From: Massilia sp. WG5
Lineage (GTDB): Bacteria > Pseudomonadota > Gammaproteobacteria > Burkholderiales > Burkholderiaceae_D
Length of the DNA: 64,000 bases
Direction of reading: 5' to 3'
Assembly: GCF_001412595.2 (NCBI RefSeq)
Contig: NZ_CP012640.2
Span: 434,001 to 498,000, forward strand
The translations under genes were made by a program, and so were the position numbers. The notes below the pieces were generated by a model that was given only the letters and a program-made list of their open reading frames with translations, was not told where the DNA came from and did not search any database. The first letter of the stretch is position 1; every line of letters begins with the position of its first letter. This document shows positions 55,421 through 63,409 of this stretch, in pieces.

Positions 55421-56410
55421 ATGACAGGCATGACAACCATTCAGCGGCTGATGGATTCCTCCGGCACGAACGGAGACCGGGCCTTCGCGCACCAGCTCAT
55501 GGAGATGCTGGCGATTCCCATTTTCGTGCTCGACACCAATTGCCGCGTCATGATCTGGAACCGCGCCTGCGAACGCCTCACCGGCGTTCCGGCCGCCGAG
55601 GTGATCGGCACGCGCGAGCACTGGCGCAGCTTCTTCGACGAGCAGCGCCCGACGCTTGCGGACATGCTGATCCAGGACCGTGCCGGCGATATTCCCAGCA
55701 TTCATCCGCGCAGCGCCACCAGCCAGCCTGGCCACGTGTCGGCCGAGAGCTGGTTCGACATGCCGCGCGTGGGGCGCCGCCGCTACCTCGCCGCCGACGC
55801 CAGCCCCATCTACGACGAACGCGGCCGGCTCACCGCCGTGGTCGAGACCCTGCGCGACCTGACCGACGAAAAGCTGGCCCAGATCGCCCTCGAGCAGCTG
55901 GCCACGCGCGACGGCCTGACCGGCCTGGCGAACCGCCGCTGCTTCGACGACACCCTGCAGGCCGAATGGGCGCGCGCCCAGCGCCAGGGCCAGCCGCTGT
56001 CGCTGCTGATGGTCGACGTCGACAACTTCAAGGCCTTCAACGATGCCAATGGCCACCTCGGCGGCGACGAATGCCTGAAACGCATCGCCACCGCCGTCGC
56101 CAGCGAGATGCGCGCGAACGACCTCGTCGCCCGCTATGGCGGCGAGGAATTCGCCGTGATCCTGCCGAACCAGTCGCTGAAGGGCGCCGCCAGCGTCGCC
56201 GAGCGCATCCGCACCCGCGTCGAGCAGCTGCAGGTGCCGAACCGCCTGGCCGCCGGCCTGCACGTGACCGTCTCGATCGGCGCCGCGACTGCGCTGGCCT
56301 CGCCGGACAACGGTCCCAGCGACCTGGTGGCCACCGCCGATGCCGCCCTGTATCGTGCCAAGCACATGGGCCGCAACCGGATCAGCCTGCCGCTGACCGA
56401 AGCTTCCTGA
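55421..56410 (+). CDS. PAS-GGDEF diguanylate cyclase
   Basis: Predicted diguanylate cyclase (329 residues), making cyclic di-GMP. A PAS domain (about 25-150; IPIFVLDTNCRVMIWNRACERLTGVPAAEVIG) is followed by a GGDEF domain with the intact active site RYGGEEFAVIL and an inhibitory I-site RAND five residues before it, so product inhibition is expected. No membrane segment; a cytoplasmic sensor. AAAGGA lies about seven bases before the ATG at 55421. It could link to the exopolysaccharide transferases or the lipid locus, but nothing shows this. It meets the next gene tail to tail. Confidence 0.92.
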   Translation: MTGMTTIQRLMDSSGTNGDRAFAHQLMEMLAIPIFVLDTNCRVMIWNRACERLTGVPAAEVIGTREHWRSFFDEQRPTLADMLIQDRAGDIPSIHPRSATSQPGHVSAESWFDMPRVGRRRYLAADASPIYDERGRLTAVVETLRDLTDEKLAQIALEQLATRDGLTGLANRRCFDDTLQAEWARAQRQGQPLSLLMVDVDNFKAFNDANGHLGGDECLKRIATAVASEMRANDLVARYGGEEFAVILPNQSLKGAASVAERIRTRVEQLQVPNRLAAGLHVTVSIGAATALASPDNGPSDLVATADAALYRAKHMGRNRISLPLTEAS

Positions 56411-56411
56411 C

Positions 56412-58334
56412 TTACTGTGCCTGCGCCTGCTTCATCCAGCGCCACAGCGTCGAACGGCTGATGCCGAGGCGGTGCGCCGCCAGCGCACGGTTGCCGTTGC
56501 ACCTCTCCAACTCCCGTGCCAGGCGCGCGCCCATGTCGCCGTCCGCGCCTTCCGCGGCGCCCTGCGCCGCCAGGAACAGTTCCGGGCAGTCGTCACCCAA
56601 GCCCTCGTAATCAATGCCATCGCCCTCGTCGAACTGGATCAGGTACACCGCGATCCGGTCGGCGATGTTTTCGAGTTCGCGTACATTACCCGGCCATTCG
56701 TAGGCCGCCAGCGCCGGCAGCAGCGGCTCGAGCGACGCCGCGGCGTCGCGCTTGCTGCCGAGACGAGCCAGCGAGCGCGCGATCAGGGCGCCGGCCAGCG
56801 GCGCGATATCGCCACTGCGCTCGCGCAGCGCGGGCAAGGCCAGGCGCAGCGTATTGATCCGATAGTACAGGTCCTGCCGAAAGCGGCGCTCGGCGATCAT
56901 TTCCTCGAGTGGCTGGTGGGTGGCGGCGATCACCCGCACATCGACCGGAATCGCCGCCACCCCGCCGACACGCACGATTTCACGCTCCTGCAGCACGCGC
57001 AGGAGCCGCGTCTGCAGCGTCAACGGCATGTCGCCGATTTCATCGAGGAACAGGGTGCCGGTGTGGGCTGTCTCGAACAGGCCGCGCTTGCCGCCGCGCC
57101 GCGAGCCGGTGAAGGCGCCCTCTTCATGGCCGAACAGTTCGCTTTCCAGCAAGGTCTCGGGAAAGGCCGCGCAATTGAGCGCAACGAAAGGCTGTCCCGC
57201 CCGCGGGCTGGCGTTGTGGATCGCCTGCGCAAATAGCTCCTTGCCGGTCCCGCTTTCCCCGGCGATCAGTACCGTCAGGTCGGTGCGGGCAAAGCGGCGC
57301 GCGCTGTTAATGGCGCGCAGGAAGGGTGGGCTGTCTCCGATCAGGTCGTCGAAGTTCCATCTGGCAGCCGCCTGGCGCTTGCGCTGCTGGATACGCAGGC
57401 TGGTATCGGCCTCGGCAATCACCTGCGCGTCATACAGGGTCAGGGCAGCGCCGACCAGCTCGCCGTATTCGCGGATCGGGGTGCGGTTGGCAATCCAGTC
57501 GCGCCGCGCAAAGCGCAGCACCACGGCGCGCTCCTCGGCGCCGTGTTCCATCGTGTGCTCGAGCGAAAGTTCCGGCTCGATTTCGTCGAGACGCTTGCCC
57601 AGCAGCGGCATGCCGGGCTTGTTCAATAACTGCTGCATGCGCGGATTGATGGCGATGACGCGGTGGCGACGGTCGACCGCCAGCACGGCATCCTGCAGGT
57701 TGCCGAGCACGCCGTTGAGCTGCTGGTAGCGACCCGACTCGAGCCGGGTCACCCGCGCCAGTTCGATGGCATCCTCCAGCGCGCGCCGCACACTGGCGAG
57801 CGAATAGGCCAACAGGCCATGCATGCCCTGCCCTTCGGCAATCTCGACCACGACGCTGGAGCCGACGATCACCTCGAAACCGTCGGCCTTCAGTCGCGCG
57901 CAACAGCGCCGCGCCTCGTCGGTGGTTTCGTAGGCGTACTGCACCACCTCGAGCTTGAGCAGGGTCTTGATGTCGTCGAGTTCAGGAATCGTGCGACCGT
58001 ACATGACCACGCCGACGCGGGCCGAGATGGCCCGAGCCCTGAGCAGCACCTGCAGCAGCGAAAACCCGTCGAGCTGGATGATCGCCACCGGTGCGGCCAC
58101 GTTCTTGCGCAAAATCGCGCCGTTCGCGCCGGCGCTCAGGAATACGTCGACCGCGCCGCTCTTGATGCGCTCCCGCGCAATCGACAATGCCGGATCGAAC
58201 GCGGCCTCGACCACTTCGATATCGGCCCGATGGGCGTACTCGCCGAAAACCGGCGCGGCCAGCTGGGCGACATGGCGGTAGCCCAGAAAACAGATGCGCG
58301 GGCGGACGGCGGAGACGGCGGCGTGATCGGGCAT
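56412..58334 (-). CDS. PrpR-like sigma-54-dependent activator
   Basis: Sigma-54 enhancer-binding activator of 640 residues in the PrpR layout: an N-terminal PrpR_N sensor (about 1-195; GYRHVAQLAAPVFGEY, VDVFLSAGANGAILRKNV, VVMYGRTIPELDDIKTLL), a PAS domain (about 205-300), an AAA+ domain with Walker A GESGTGKE, the sigma-54 contact loop GAFTGS and LFLDEIGDMPL, and a Fis-type HTH (NGNRALAAHRLGISRSTLWRWM). PrpR_N domains bind organic acids or their CoA-type metabolites; 2-methylcitrate for PrpR itself. It is divergent from an operon with a strong sigma-54 promoter, so it very likely controls that operon. Confidence 0.9.
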   Translation of the reverse strand: MPDHAAVSAVRPRICFLGYRHVAQLAAPVFGEYAHRADIEVVEAAFDPALSIARERIKSGAVDVFLSAGANGAILRKNVAAPVAIIQLDGFSLLQVLLRARAISARVGVVMYGRTIPELDDIKTLLKLEVVQYAYETTDEARRCCARLKADGFEVIVGSSVVVEIAEGQGMHGLLAYSLASVRRALEDAIELARVTRLESGRYQQLNGVLGNLQDAVLAVDRRHRVIAINPRMQQLLNKPGMPLLGKRLDEIEPELSLEHTMEHGAEERAVVLRFARRDWIANRTPIREYGELVGAALTLYDAQVIAEADTSLRIQQRKRQAAARWNFDDLIGDSPPFLRAINSARRFARTDLTVLIAGESGTGKELFAQAIHNASPRAGQPFVALNCAAFPETLLESELFGHEEGAFTGSRRGGKRGLFETAHTGTLFLDEIGDMPLTLQTRLLRVLQEREIVRVGGVAAIPVDVRVIAATHQPLEEMIAERRFRQDLYYRINTLRLALPALRERSGDIAPLAGALIARSLARLGSKRDAAASLEPLLPALAAYEWPGNVRELENIADRIAVYLIQFDEGDGIDYEGLGDDCPELFLAAQGAAEGADGDMGARLARELERCNGNRALAAHRLGISRSTLWRWMKQAQAQ

Positions 58335-58343
58335 GCAGGACTC

Positions 58344-58367
58344 GTGTCAATGCGTCGTGTCAATGCG
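58344..58367. promoter_or_regulatory. tandem direct repeats GTGTCAATGCG
   Basis: Two exact 11-bp copies with a period of 13 bp (58344-58354 and 58357-58367), just before the activator start codon. The second copy runs into GACAC and forms a TGTC...GACA dyad. They are about 100-125 bp upstream of the sigma-54 promoter, which suits enhancer sites or autoregulation. Confidence 0.5.
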
Positions 58368-58389
58368 ACACCAAGGATGTGTCACCATT

Positions 58390-58401
58390 GTTTCATGAAA
58401 C
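58390..58401. promoter_or_regulatory. 12-bp palindrome GTTTCATGAAAC, candidate activator site
   Basis: Perfect palindrome with TTTCAT/ATGAAA halves in the divergent region, about 70-90 bp upstream of the sigma-54 promoter, a usual enhancer distance. PrpR-type activators are reported to bind TTTCAT-containing inverted repeats (from memory). AT-rich DNA between it and the promoter could take an IHF bend. Confidence 0.5.
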
Positions 58402-58467
58402 GCCCGTCCGCCGCCATAAAAATTATATTTTCATAAAAAACAAGCACTTGGCGTCGACGACATCAGG

Positions 58468-58483
58468 TGGCACAGTCCATGCA
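58468..58483 (+). promoter_or_regulatory. sigma-54 (-24/-12) promoter TGGCACAGTCCATGCA
   Basis: Close match to the sigma-54 consensus TGGCACG-N4-TTGCA: GG at -24 and GC at -12 with exactly ten bases between. It lies 34 bp before the CoA-transferase start codon and downstream of candidate enhancer sites, with a PrpR-like activator encoded divergently. Transcription should start near 58495. Confidence 0.8.
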
Positions 58484-58516
58484 AGGGTGAAGACAACAAC
58501 AACGACAGAGACGACC

Positions 58517-59713
58517 ATGGCACTCGAACACATCACTGTTTTAGATCTCACCCACATGCTGTCCGGTCCTTATGGCACGATGCTGCTGGCCGACCTGGGC
58601 GCCCGCACCATCAAGGTCGAGCCGCCGGTGAGCGGCGAAGCAACCCGCCGCCTGCTCGAGAAAGACCCTGATTACTCGACCGACGGCATGGGCGCCTACT
58701 ACCTGACCCTGAACCGCAACAAGGAAAGCGTCTGTGTCGACCTGAAGTCGGACGCCGGCAAGGCCGTGTTCTTCGACCTGGTGCGCAAGGCGGACGTGGT
58801 GTACGACAACTTCAGCGTCGGCGTCACCGGACGGCTCGGCATCGACCATGCGGCGCTGTCGCAGATCAATCCGCGCATCATCACCTGCTCGGTCACCGGA
58901 TTTGGCCAGACCGGTCCCGAAATCCACCGCCCGGCCTTCGACCAGGTGGTGCAGGCGATGGGCGGCGGCATGTCGATCACCGGCACCACCGACGGCGGCC
59001 CGGTGCGCAGCGGCATCCCGATCGGCGACCTGGGCGGCGGCATCTTCGGCACCATGGGCGTGCTGGCCGCGCTCGCCGAACGCGAACAGAGCGGACGTGG
59101 CCAGCACGTCGACGTGTCGATGCTCGATGCCCAGATCTCGATGCTCAACTATATGGCAACGATGCACCTGATGTCCGGCATCGTCCCGGGTGCGATCGGC
59201 AACGGCCATTTCGTGCACGTGCCTTACAACAGCTTTGCCACCAGCGACGGCCATGTGATCGTCGCCTGCATCGGCGACGCGTTTTACGGGCGCTTCGCCG
59301 AGACGATGGACCTGCCGGAGCTGCGCAAGCCCGAATACATGCAGCAACCGGTGCGCTTCGCGGCCAAGGCGCAGATCGAGGCCGTGATCGGCGCGGCCAT
59401 GAAGACCGAATCGACCGCGTTCTGGCTCGACAAGCTGCGCGCTGCGCGAATTCCCTGCGGTCCGGTCAACAATTTCGAACATGCGCTGAACGACGTCCAG
59501 GTGCAGGCACGCGACATGGTGGTCGAAGTCACGCTCGCGTCCGGGAAAAAAGTCCGCATGCCCGGCAATCCGGTCAAGCTGTCGGCCGCCGCCCCGGCCG
59601 CCTTCACGCGCCCACCGGAACTGGGCGAACACACGCAGTCGGTGCTGAGCAGCCTGCTCGGCTATTCTGCCGCCGCCATCGGCGAACTGCAGCGCAGCGG
59701 CGCGATCGCCTGA
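58517..59713 (+). CDS. CaiB/BaiF family (class III) CoA-transferase
   Basis: Class III CoA-transferase of 398 residues, moving CoA between carboxylic acids. The start VLDLTHMLSGPYGTMLLADLGARTIKVEPP is the family signature, VDLKSDAGKAVFFDLV follows, and GIPIGDLGGG carries Asp171 at the position of the catalytic Asp of formyl-CoA transferase. RGQHVDVSMLDAQISML and PCGPVNNFEHALNDVQVQARDMVVEV are also typical. It is first in the sigma-54 operon, 13 bp before a lyase gene, so it probably activates an imported acid to its CoA ester for the lyase. The acid is unknown. Confidence 0.9.
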   Translation: MALEHITVLDLTHMLSGPYGTMLLADLGARTIKVEPPVSGEATRRLLEKDPDYSTDGMGAYYLTLNRNKESVCVDLKSDAGKAVFFDLVRKADVVYDNFSVGVTGRLGIDHAALSQINPRIITCSVTGFGQTGPEIHRPAFDQVVQAMGGGMSITGTTDGGPVRSGIPIGDLGGGIFGTMGVLAALAEREQSGRGQHVDVSMLDAQISMLNYMATMHLMSGIVPGAIGNGHFVHVPYNSFATSDGHVIVACIGDAFYGRFAETMDLPELRKPEYMQQPVRFAAKAQIEAVIGAAMKTESTAFWLDKLRAARIPCGPVNNFEHALNDVQVQARDMVVEVTLASGKKVRMPGNPVKLSAAAPAAFTRPPELGEHTQSVLSSLLGYSAAAIGELQRSGAIA

Positions 59714-59726
59714 ACGGAGCCCGGCC

Positions 59727-60659
59727 ATGGAACCGATCTTCATCACCGACGTCGCCCCGCGCGACGGGTTGCAGAACCAGCCGGTACACCTGTCGACGGC
59801 GGACAAGCTCCAGCTGATCGGCCTGCTCGCCGATGCCGGCGTGTCCAGCGTCGAGGCCACCAGCTTCGTGTCGCCCAGGGCGGTGCCGCAAATGGCGGAT
59901 GCGGCCGACCTGCTGGCGCAGCTCATCCCCGCCCAGCCCACGCTGCGTACCTCGGTGCTGGTGCCGAACCTGAAGGGACTGGAACGCGCGGCGGCAGCCG
60001 GCGCCCGCGAAATCGCGGTCGTGCTGTCGGTCACCGACACCATGAACTTAAAGAACATCAATATGAGCCTGGAGCAGGCGACGGCGGCCAGCGCCGACAC
60101 GCTGCGCCAGGCGCGCGCACTCGGCCTGGCCACGCGCGCTTACCTGGCGGTAGCCTTCGAATGCCCGTTCGAGGGCCTTACCCCGCTACCGCGGCTGCGT
60201 GAACTGGCGACGGTGATGCTGGCTGCGGGCGCCCAGGAAATCGTGATCGCCGACACCATCGGCGCCGCGGCGCCGGACGCGGTCCGGGAGCACATCGATG
60301 CGCTCGCCGATGTCGTTCCTATTGCGCATCTGGCAATCCACCTGCACGATACCCGCGGCATGGCCGTTGCCAACGCCTGGGCCGCGCTCGAGGCGGGCGT
60401 GCGCCGCTTCGATGCGAGCGCCGGCGGCATCGGCGGCTGCCCGTTCGCGCCCGGCGCGGCCGGCAACCTGGCCACCGAAGACCTGGTGCTGATGGCCGAA
60501 GCCTGCGGCTATTCCACCGGGATCGACCTTGAGGGACTTCTGGCCGCCGTCGAATTTGCCGAAACCAGGCTGCAACGCTCGCTCGGCGGCGGTGCCAGCC
60601 CCTGGCTGCGCCGTCAGCGCGAGCGGCGCCAGGCCGCCGCGTCCGTGAAAGGAGGCTGA
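59727..60659 (+). CDS. hydroxymethylglutaryl-CoA lyase-type enzyme
   Basis: HMG-CoA lyase family (DRE-TIM barrel), 310 residues. TDVAPRDGLQNQP includes Arg12 and Asp13 for metal and catalysis; HLHDTRG gives metal ligands His205 and His207 with Asp208; GGCPFAPGAAGNLATEDL carries the catalytic-loop Cys238. Enzymes of this family split 3-hydroxy-3-methylglutaryl-CoA, or related 3-hydroxy acyl-CoAs, into acetyl-CoA and a ketoacid. Placement behind a CoA-transferase fits cleavage of a CoA-activated 3-hydroxy acid. Whether the substrate is HMG-CoA, citramalyl-CoA or another ester is not known. Confidence 0.9.
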   Translation: MEPIFITDVAPRDGLQNQPVHLSTADKLQLIGLLADAGVSSVEATSFVSPRAVPQMADAADLLAQLIPAQPTLRTSVLVPNLKGLERAAAAGAREIAVVLSVTDTMNLKNINMSLEQATAASADTLRQARALGLATRAYLAVAFECPFEGLTPLPRLRELATVMLAAGAQEIVIADTIGAAAPDAVREHIDALADVVPIAHLAIHLHDTRGMAVANAWAALEAGVRRFDASAGGIGGCPFAPGAAGNLATEDLVLMAEACGYSTGIDLEGLLAAVEFAETRLQRSLGGGASPWLRRQRERRQAAASVKGG

Positions 60660-60756
60660 TCCACGAGCTACAGGGCAAGCTTTGTCACAACAACAATGGC
60701 CGGCACTCGCAAGCGCACAAGGCCAGTAGCTAATTCTTTTAACAGGAGACAAAATA

Positions 60757-61737
60757 ATGAAACTCTTCCGCACATTTAAGCCTGCCGCCGCCGGCCTGCT
60801 GCTGGCCCTCGCTGTCGCCAGCGCCTCCACCTGCGCGGTCAACCTGACCGTTACCCACTGGGCCGACGGCATGTACGGGGCGCCGTTCGCAGTGGCCCTG
60901 GAAAAAGGTTACTTCAAGGAGGCCGGGATCGACGTCACCGGCTTCATCACCTCCCAGGGCGGCGGCACGACGGTGCGCAACGCCATGGCTTCCGAGATTC
61001 CTTACGGCGAAGTGGCGCTGCCGGCCGCGATCGCCGCGGTCAAGCAAGGGGTCGATCTGACCATCGTCCACGGCGGCGTGCTCAGCCTGGCGGACATCTA
61101 CTTCGTGGCCAAGGCCGGCTCGCCGCTGGCGTCGATCAACGACCTGAAAGGCAAGAAGCTCGGCTTCAGCAGCCCGAAGTCGGTAACCGACATGGTCTCG
61201 ACCATGGCGCTCAGCAAGGCCGGGATCCTGAACGACGTGCAGCGCAAGGCGGCCGGCAGTTCGGCGGCGGCCCTGACCGCGCTGCGCGAAGGCGCCCTCG
61301 ACGTCATTTACGCGACCGAGCCCATGTACAGCCGCGAAAAAGCCGGCCTGAAAATGGTGATCCGCTCCACCGACATGCTGCCCGGCGCCACCCAGACCGT
61401 GGGCGTGGTCCGCACCGACTACCTGAAGAAGAATCCGGGGATCATCAAGGCGATCATCGCCGCGCGCCGCAAGGGCGTCGAATTCATCCTGAAGAACCCT
61501 GCGGAAGCCGGCGACATCCTGGCCAGGCAGTACAAGATGCCGCCCGAGGTCGCCAAGGCCGCGATCAACGACATCCTCGCCGCCAAAGGTACGTATTGGA
61601 GCACCGGCAAGCTGGACTACGAAGGCATGAACACCATGCTGGCCGGCCTGACGCTGGTGAAGGCCGTCGAGCCTGGCCCCTTCGACTGGGGCAAGATCGT
61701 CGATGAAAGCCAGCTCCCGGCCGACCAGCGCAAATGA
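60757..61737 (+). CDS. ABC transporter periplasmic binding protein, NMT1/NitT-TauT-like
   Basis: Solute-binding protein of 326 residues with a signal peptide (KPAAAGLLLALAVASASTCA). Family features: VTHWADGMYGAPFAVALEKGYFKEAGIDV, then GGGTTVRNAMASEIPYGEVALPAAIAAVKQGVDLTIV and DLKGKKLGFSSPKSVTDM. The fold is that of nitrate/taurine/aliphatic sulfonate and thiamine-precursor binders. In this operon the ligand is more likely an organic acid, namely the CoA-transferase substrate (inference). The cargo is imported by the downstream ATPase and two permeases. AACAGGAGAC precedes the ATG. Confidence 0.88.
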   Translation: MKLFRTFKPAAAGLLLALAVASASTCAVNLTVTHWADGMYGAPFAVALEKGYFKEAGIDVTGFITSQGGGTTVRNAMASEIPYGEVALPAAIAAVKQGVDLTIVHGGVLSLADIYFVAKAGSPLASINDLKGKKLGFSSPKSVTDMVSTMALSKAGILNDVQRKAAGSSAAALTALREGALDVIYATEPMYSREKAGLKMVIRSTDMLPGATQTVGVVRTDYLKKNPGIIKAIIAARRKGVEFILKNPAEAGDILARQYKMPPEVAKAAINDILAAKGTYWSTGKLDYEGMNTMLAGLTLVKAVEPGPFDWGKIVDESQLPADQRK

Positions 61738-61748
61738 GGACCGCACAG

Positions 61749-62585
61749 ATGATTCCTTTTCCAGCCGAGCGCACCCAGGCGGGCGCAGCCGCAAGGGTCC
61801 ACGTCGCCGTCAAGGACGCCACGCGGGTATTCGCGGCGCGCGACAGCGGGCGCCCTTTCCACGCACTAGGACCGGTGTCGTTCGAGCTGCGCGAAGGCGA
61901 ATTCTTCTCCGTGGTCGGTCCGTCGGGCTGCGGCAAATCCACCCTGCTCGACCTGATCGCCGGGCTGTGCGCGCCTTCGGGCGGCAGCGTCCACTTCGAA
62001 GGCAATCCGGTGGACGGCGAAGTGCCCGAGGGCGTCGCCGTGGTGTTCCAGGAGGACGCCAGTTTCCCCTGGCTGTCGGTCCACGACAATGCCGCCTTCG
62101 GTGCGCGCCGCGCCGGCCTGGCGGAAAACGAGATCATGGAGCGGGTCGACCACGCGCTCGCCTTCATGGGCCTGGCGAGCTTCGCGAAATCCTATCCTTC
62201 GCAACTCTCGGGCGGCATGCGCCAGCGGGTGTGCATCGCGCGCGCCATGGTGATGCGGCCGCGCCTGATGCTGCTCGACGAGCCGTTCGGCGCACTCGAC
62301 CAGCAGACGCGCCTGCTGATGGGCGAGGAAATGCTCAAGTTGTGGCGCGACACCGGCTCCACCGTCATGCTGATCACGCACTCGATCGACGAAGCGGTGC
62401 TGCTGTCCGACCGCATCGGCGTGATGTCTTCGCGACCGGGCACCTTCCTCGAGATCGTGGACACCGGCTGGAGCCGCGAGCGCGACGCCCAGACCGCGCT
62501 CGACCCGCGCTACGGCGCCCTGCAGGCGAAGATCTGGAGCATGCTGCGCGTCGAGTCGCTCAAGGCGCTGGAAGGAAAGCCATGA
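61749..62585 (+). CDS. ABC transporter ATP-binding protein (NitT/TauT type)
   Basis: ATPase of 278 residues for the importer. Walker A GPSGCGKST, Q-loop VVFQEDASFPWLSV, signature LSGGMRQRVCIARA, Walker B LMLLDEPFGALD and the His in MLITHSIDEAV. The ATG at 61749 is preferred because GAGGA lies eight to ten bases before it; an ATG at 61734 overlaps the previous stop but has no ribosome site. It overlaps the first permease gene by 4 bp. Confidence 0.92.
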   Translation: MIPFPAERTQAGAAARVHVAVKDATRVFAARDSGRPFHALGPVSFELREGEFFSVVGPSGCGKSTLLDLIAGLCAPSGGSVHFEGNPVDGEVPEGVAVVFQEDASFPWLSVHDNAAFGARRAGLAENEIMERVDHALAFMGLASFAKSYPSQLSGGMRQRVCIARAMVMRPRLMLLDEPFGALDQQTRLLMGEEMLKLWRDTGSTVMLITHSIDEAVLLSDRIGVMSSRPGTFLEIVDTGWSRERDAQTALDPRYGALQAKIWSMLRVESLKALEGKP

Positions 62586-63409
62586 GCGCGGCCACGCTTG
62601 CCCGGCCGGCGCCCGCGCAGCGCGGCGGCATCGCGCCGGTCGTGTACCGCTACCGGGTGCCGCTGCTGCGCTGCGTCGTCGTCGCCTGCGCCGTGCTGCT
62701 GCTGGAAGCGGCCAGCCGGCTCGGATGGATCGACCCGGTCTCCTTTATCGCGCCGTCAAGCATGGCGGCCAGCGCCTGGAACATCCTGCTGTCCGGTACG
62801 TACAAGGCCGACATCCTGCTGACCCTGTACGCGGCCGGCAGCGCGGTACTGCTGGCGGTGGTGTTCGGCTTCCTGTTCGGCGTGCTGCTGTTCAAGCTGC
62901 CGCGGCTGCGGCGCGTGCTCGACCCGCTGCTCTTGTCGTACTACGCGGTGCCGATCTTCGTGCTCTACCCGATGCTGATCGTGCTGTTCGGACTGAACCG
63001 CTGGCCGCTGGTGGCTCTGGGCTTCCTGTTTGCGGTGGTGGCAATGGCGGTGAATACGCTCAACGGGCTGGAACGGGTGCCGCAAGTGATGCTGCGTACT
63101 GCGCGCATGCTGCGCATGGGGCGCGTCGACGAAGTGCGGCTGATCACGCTGCCGGCCAGCCTGCCCTTCGTGTTCACCGGCGTCAAGCTGGCCATCGTAT
63201 ATTCCTTCATCGCGGTGATCGGCGGCGAGTTCGTGCTCTCCGGCGCCGGGTTCGGCTACCAGATCGCCTACGCCTACAACAATTTCGATAACCCGACCAT
63301 GTACGGGCTGATGCTCTTGCTGCTGCTGTTCGTGGGCGCCATCAACCTGCTGCTGTACAGCGCCGAACAACGCCTGTACCAGCGCCGCGTGCTGAAGGAG
63401 CTGCCATGA
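62582..63409 (+). CDS. ABC transporter permease (NitT/TauT type)
   Basis: Permease of 275 residues with about six membrane segments. The docking loop reads LERVPQVMLRTARMLRMGRVDEVRLITLPASLPFVFTGVKLAI, and GGEFVLSGAGFGYQIAYAYNNFD near the end is typical of the SsuC/TauC group. Translationally coupled on both sides (4-bp overlaps). Confidence 0.92.
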   Translation: MSAATLARPAPAQRGGIAPVVYRYRVPLLRCVVVACAVLLLEAASRLGWIDPVSFIAPSSMAASAWNILLSGTYKADILLTLYAAGSAVLLAVVFGFLFGVLLFKLPRLRRVLDPLLLSYYAVPIFVLYPMLIVLFGLNRWPLVALGFLFAVVAMAVNTLNGLERVPQVMLRTARMLRMGRVDEVRLITLPASLPFVFTGVKLAIVYSFIAVIGGEFVLSGAGFGYQIAYAYNNFDNPTMYGLMLLLLLFVGAINLLLYSAEQRLYQRRVLKELP

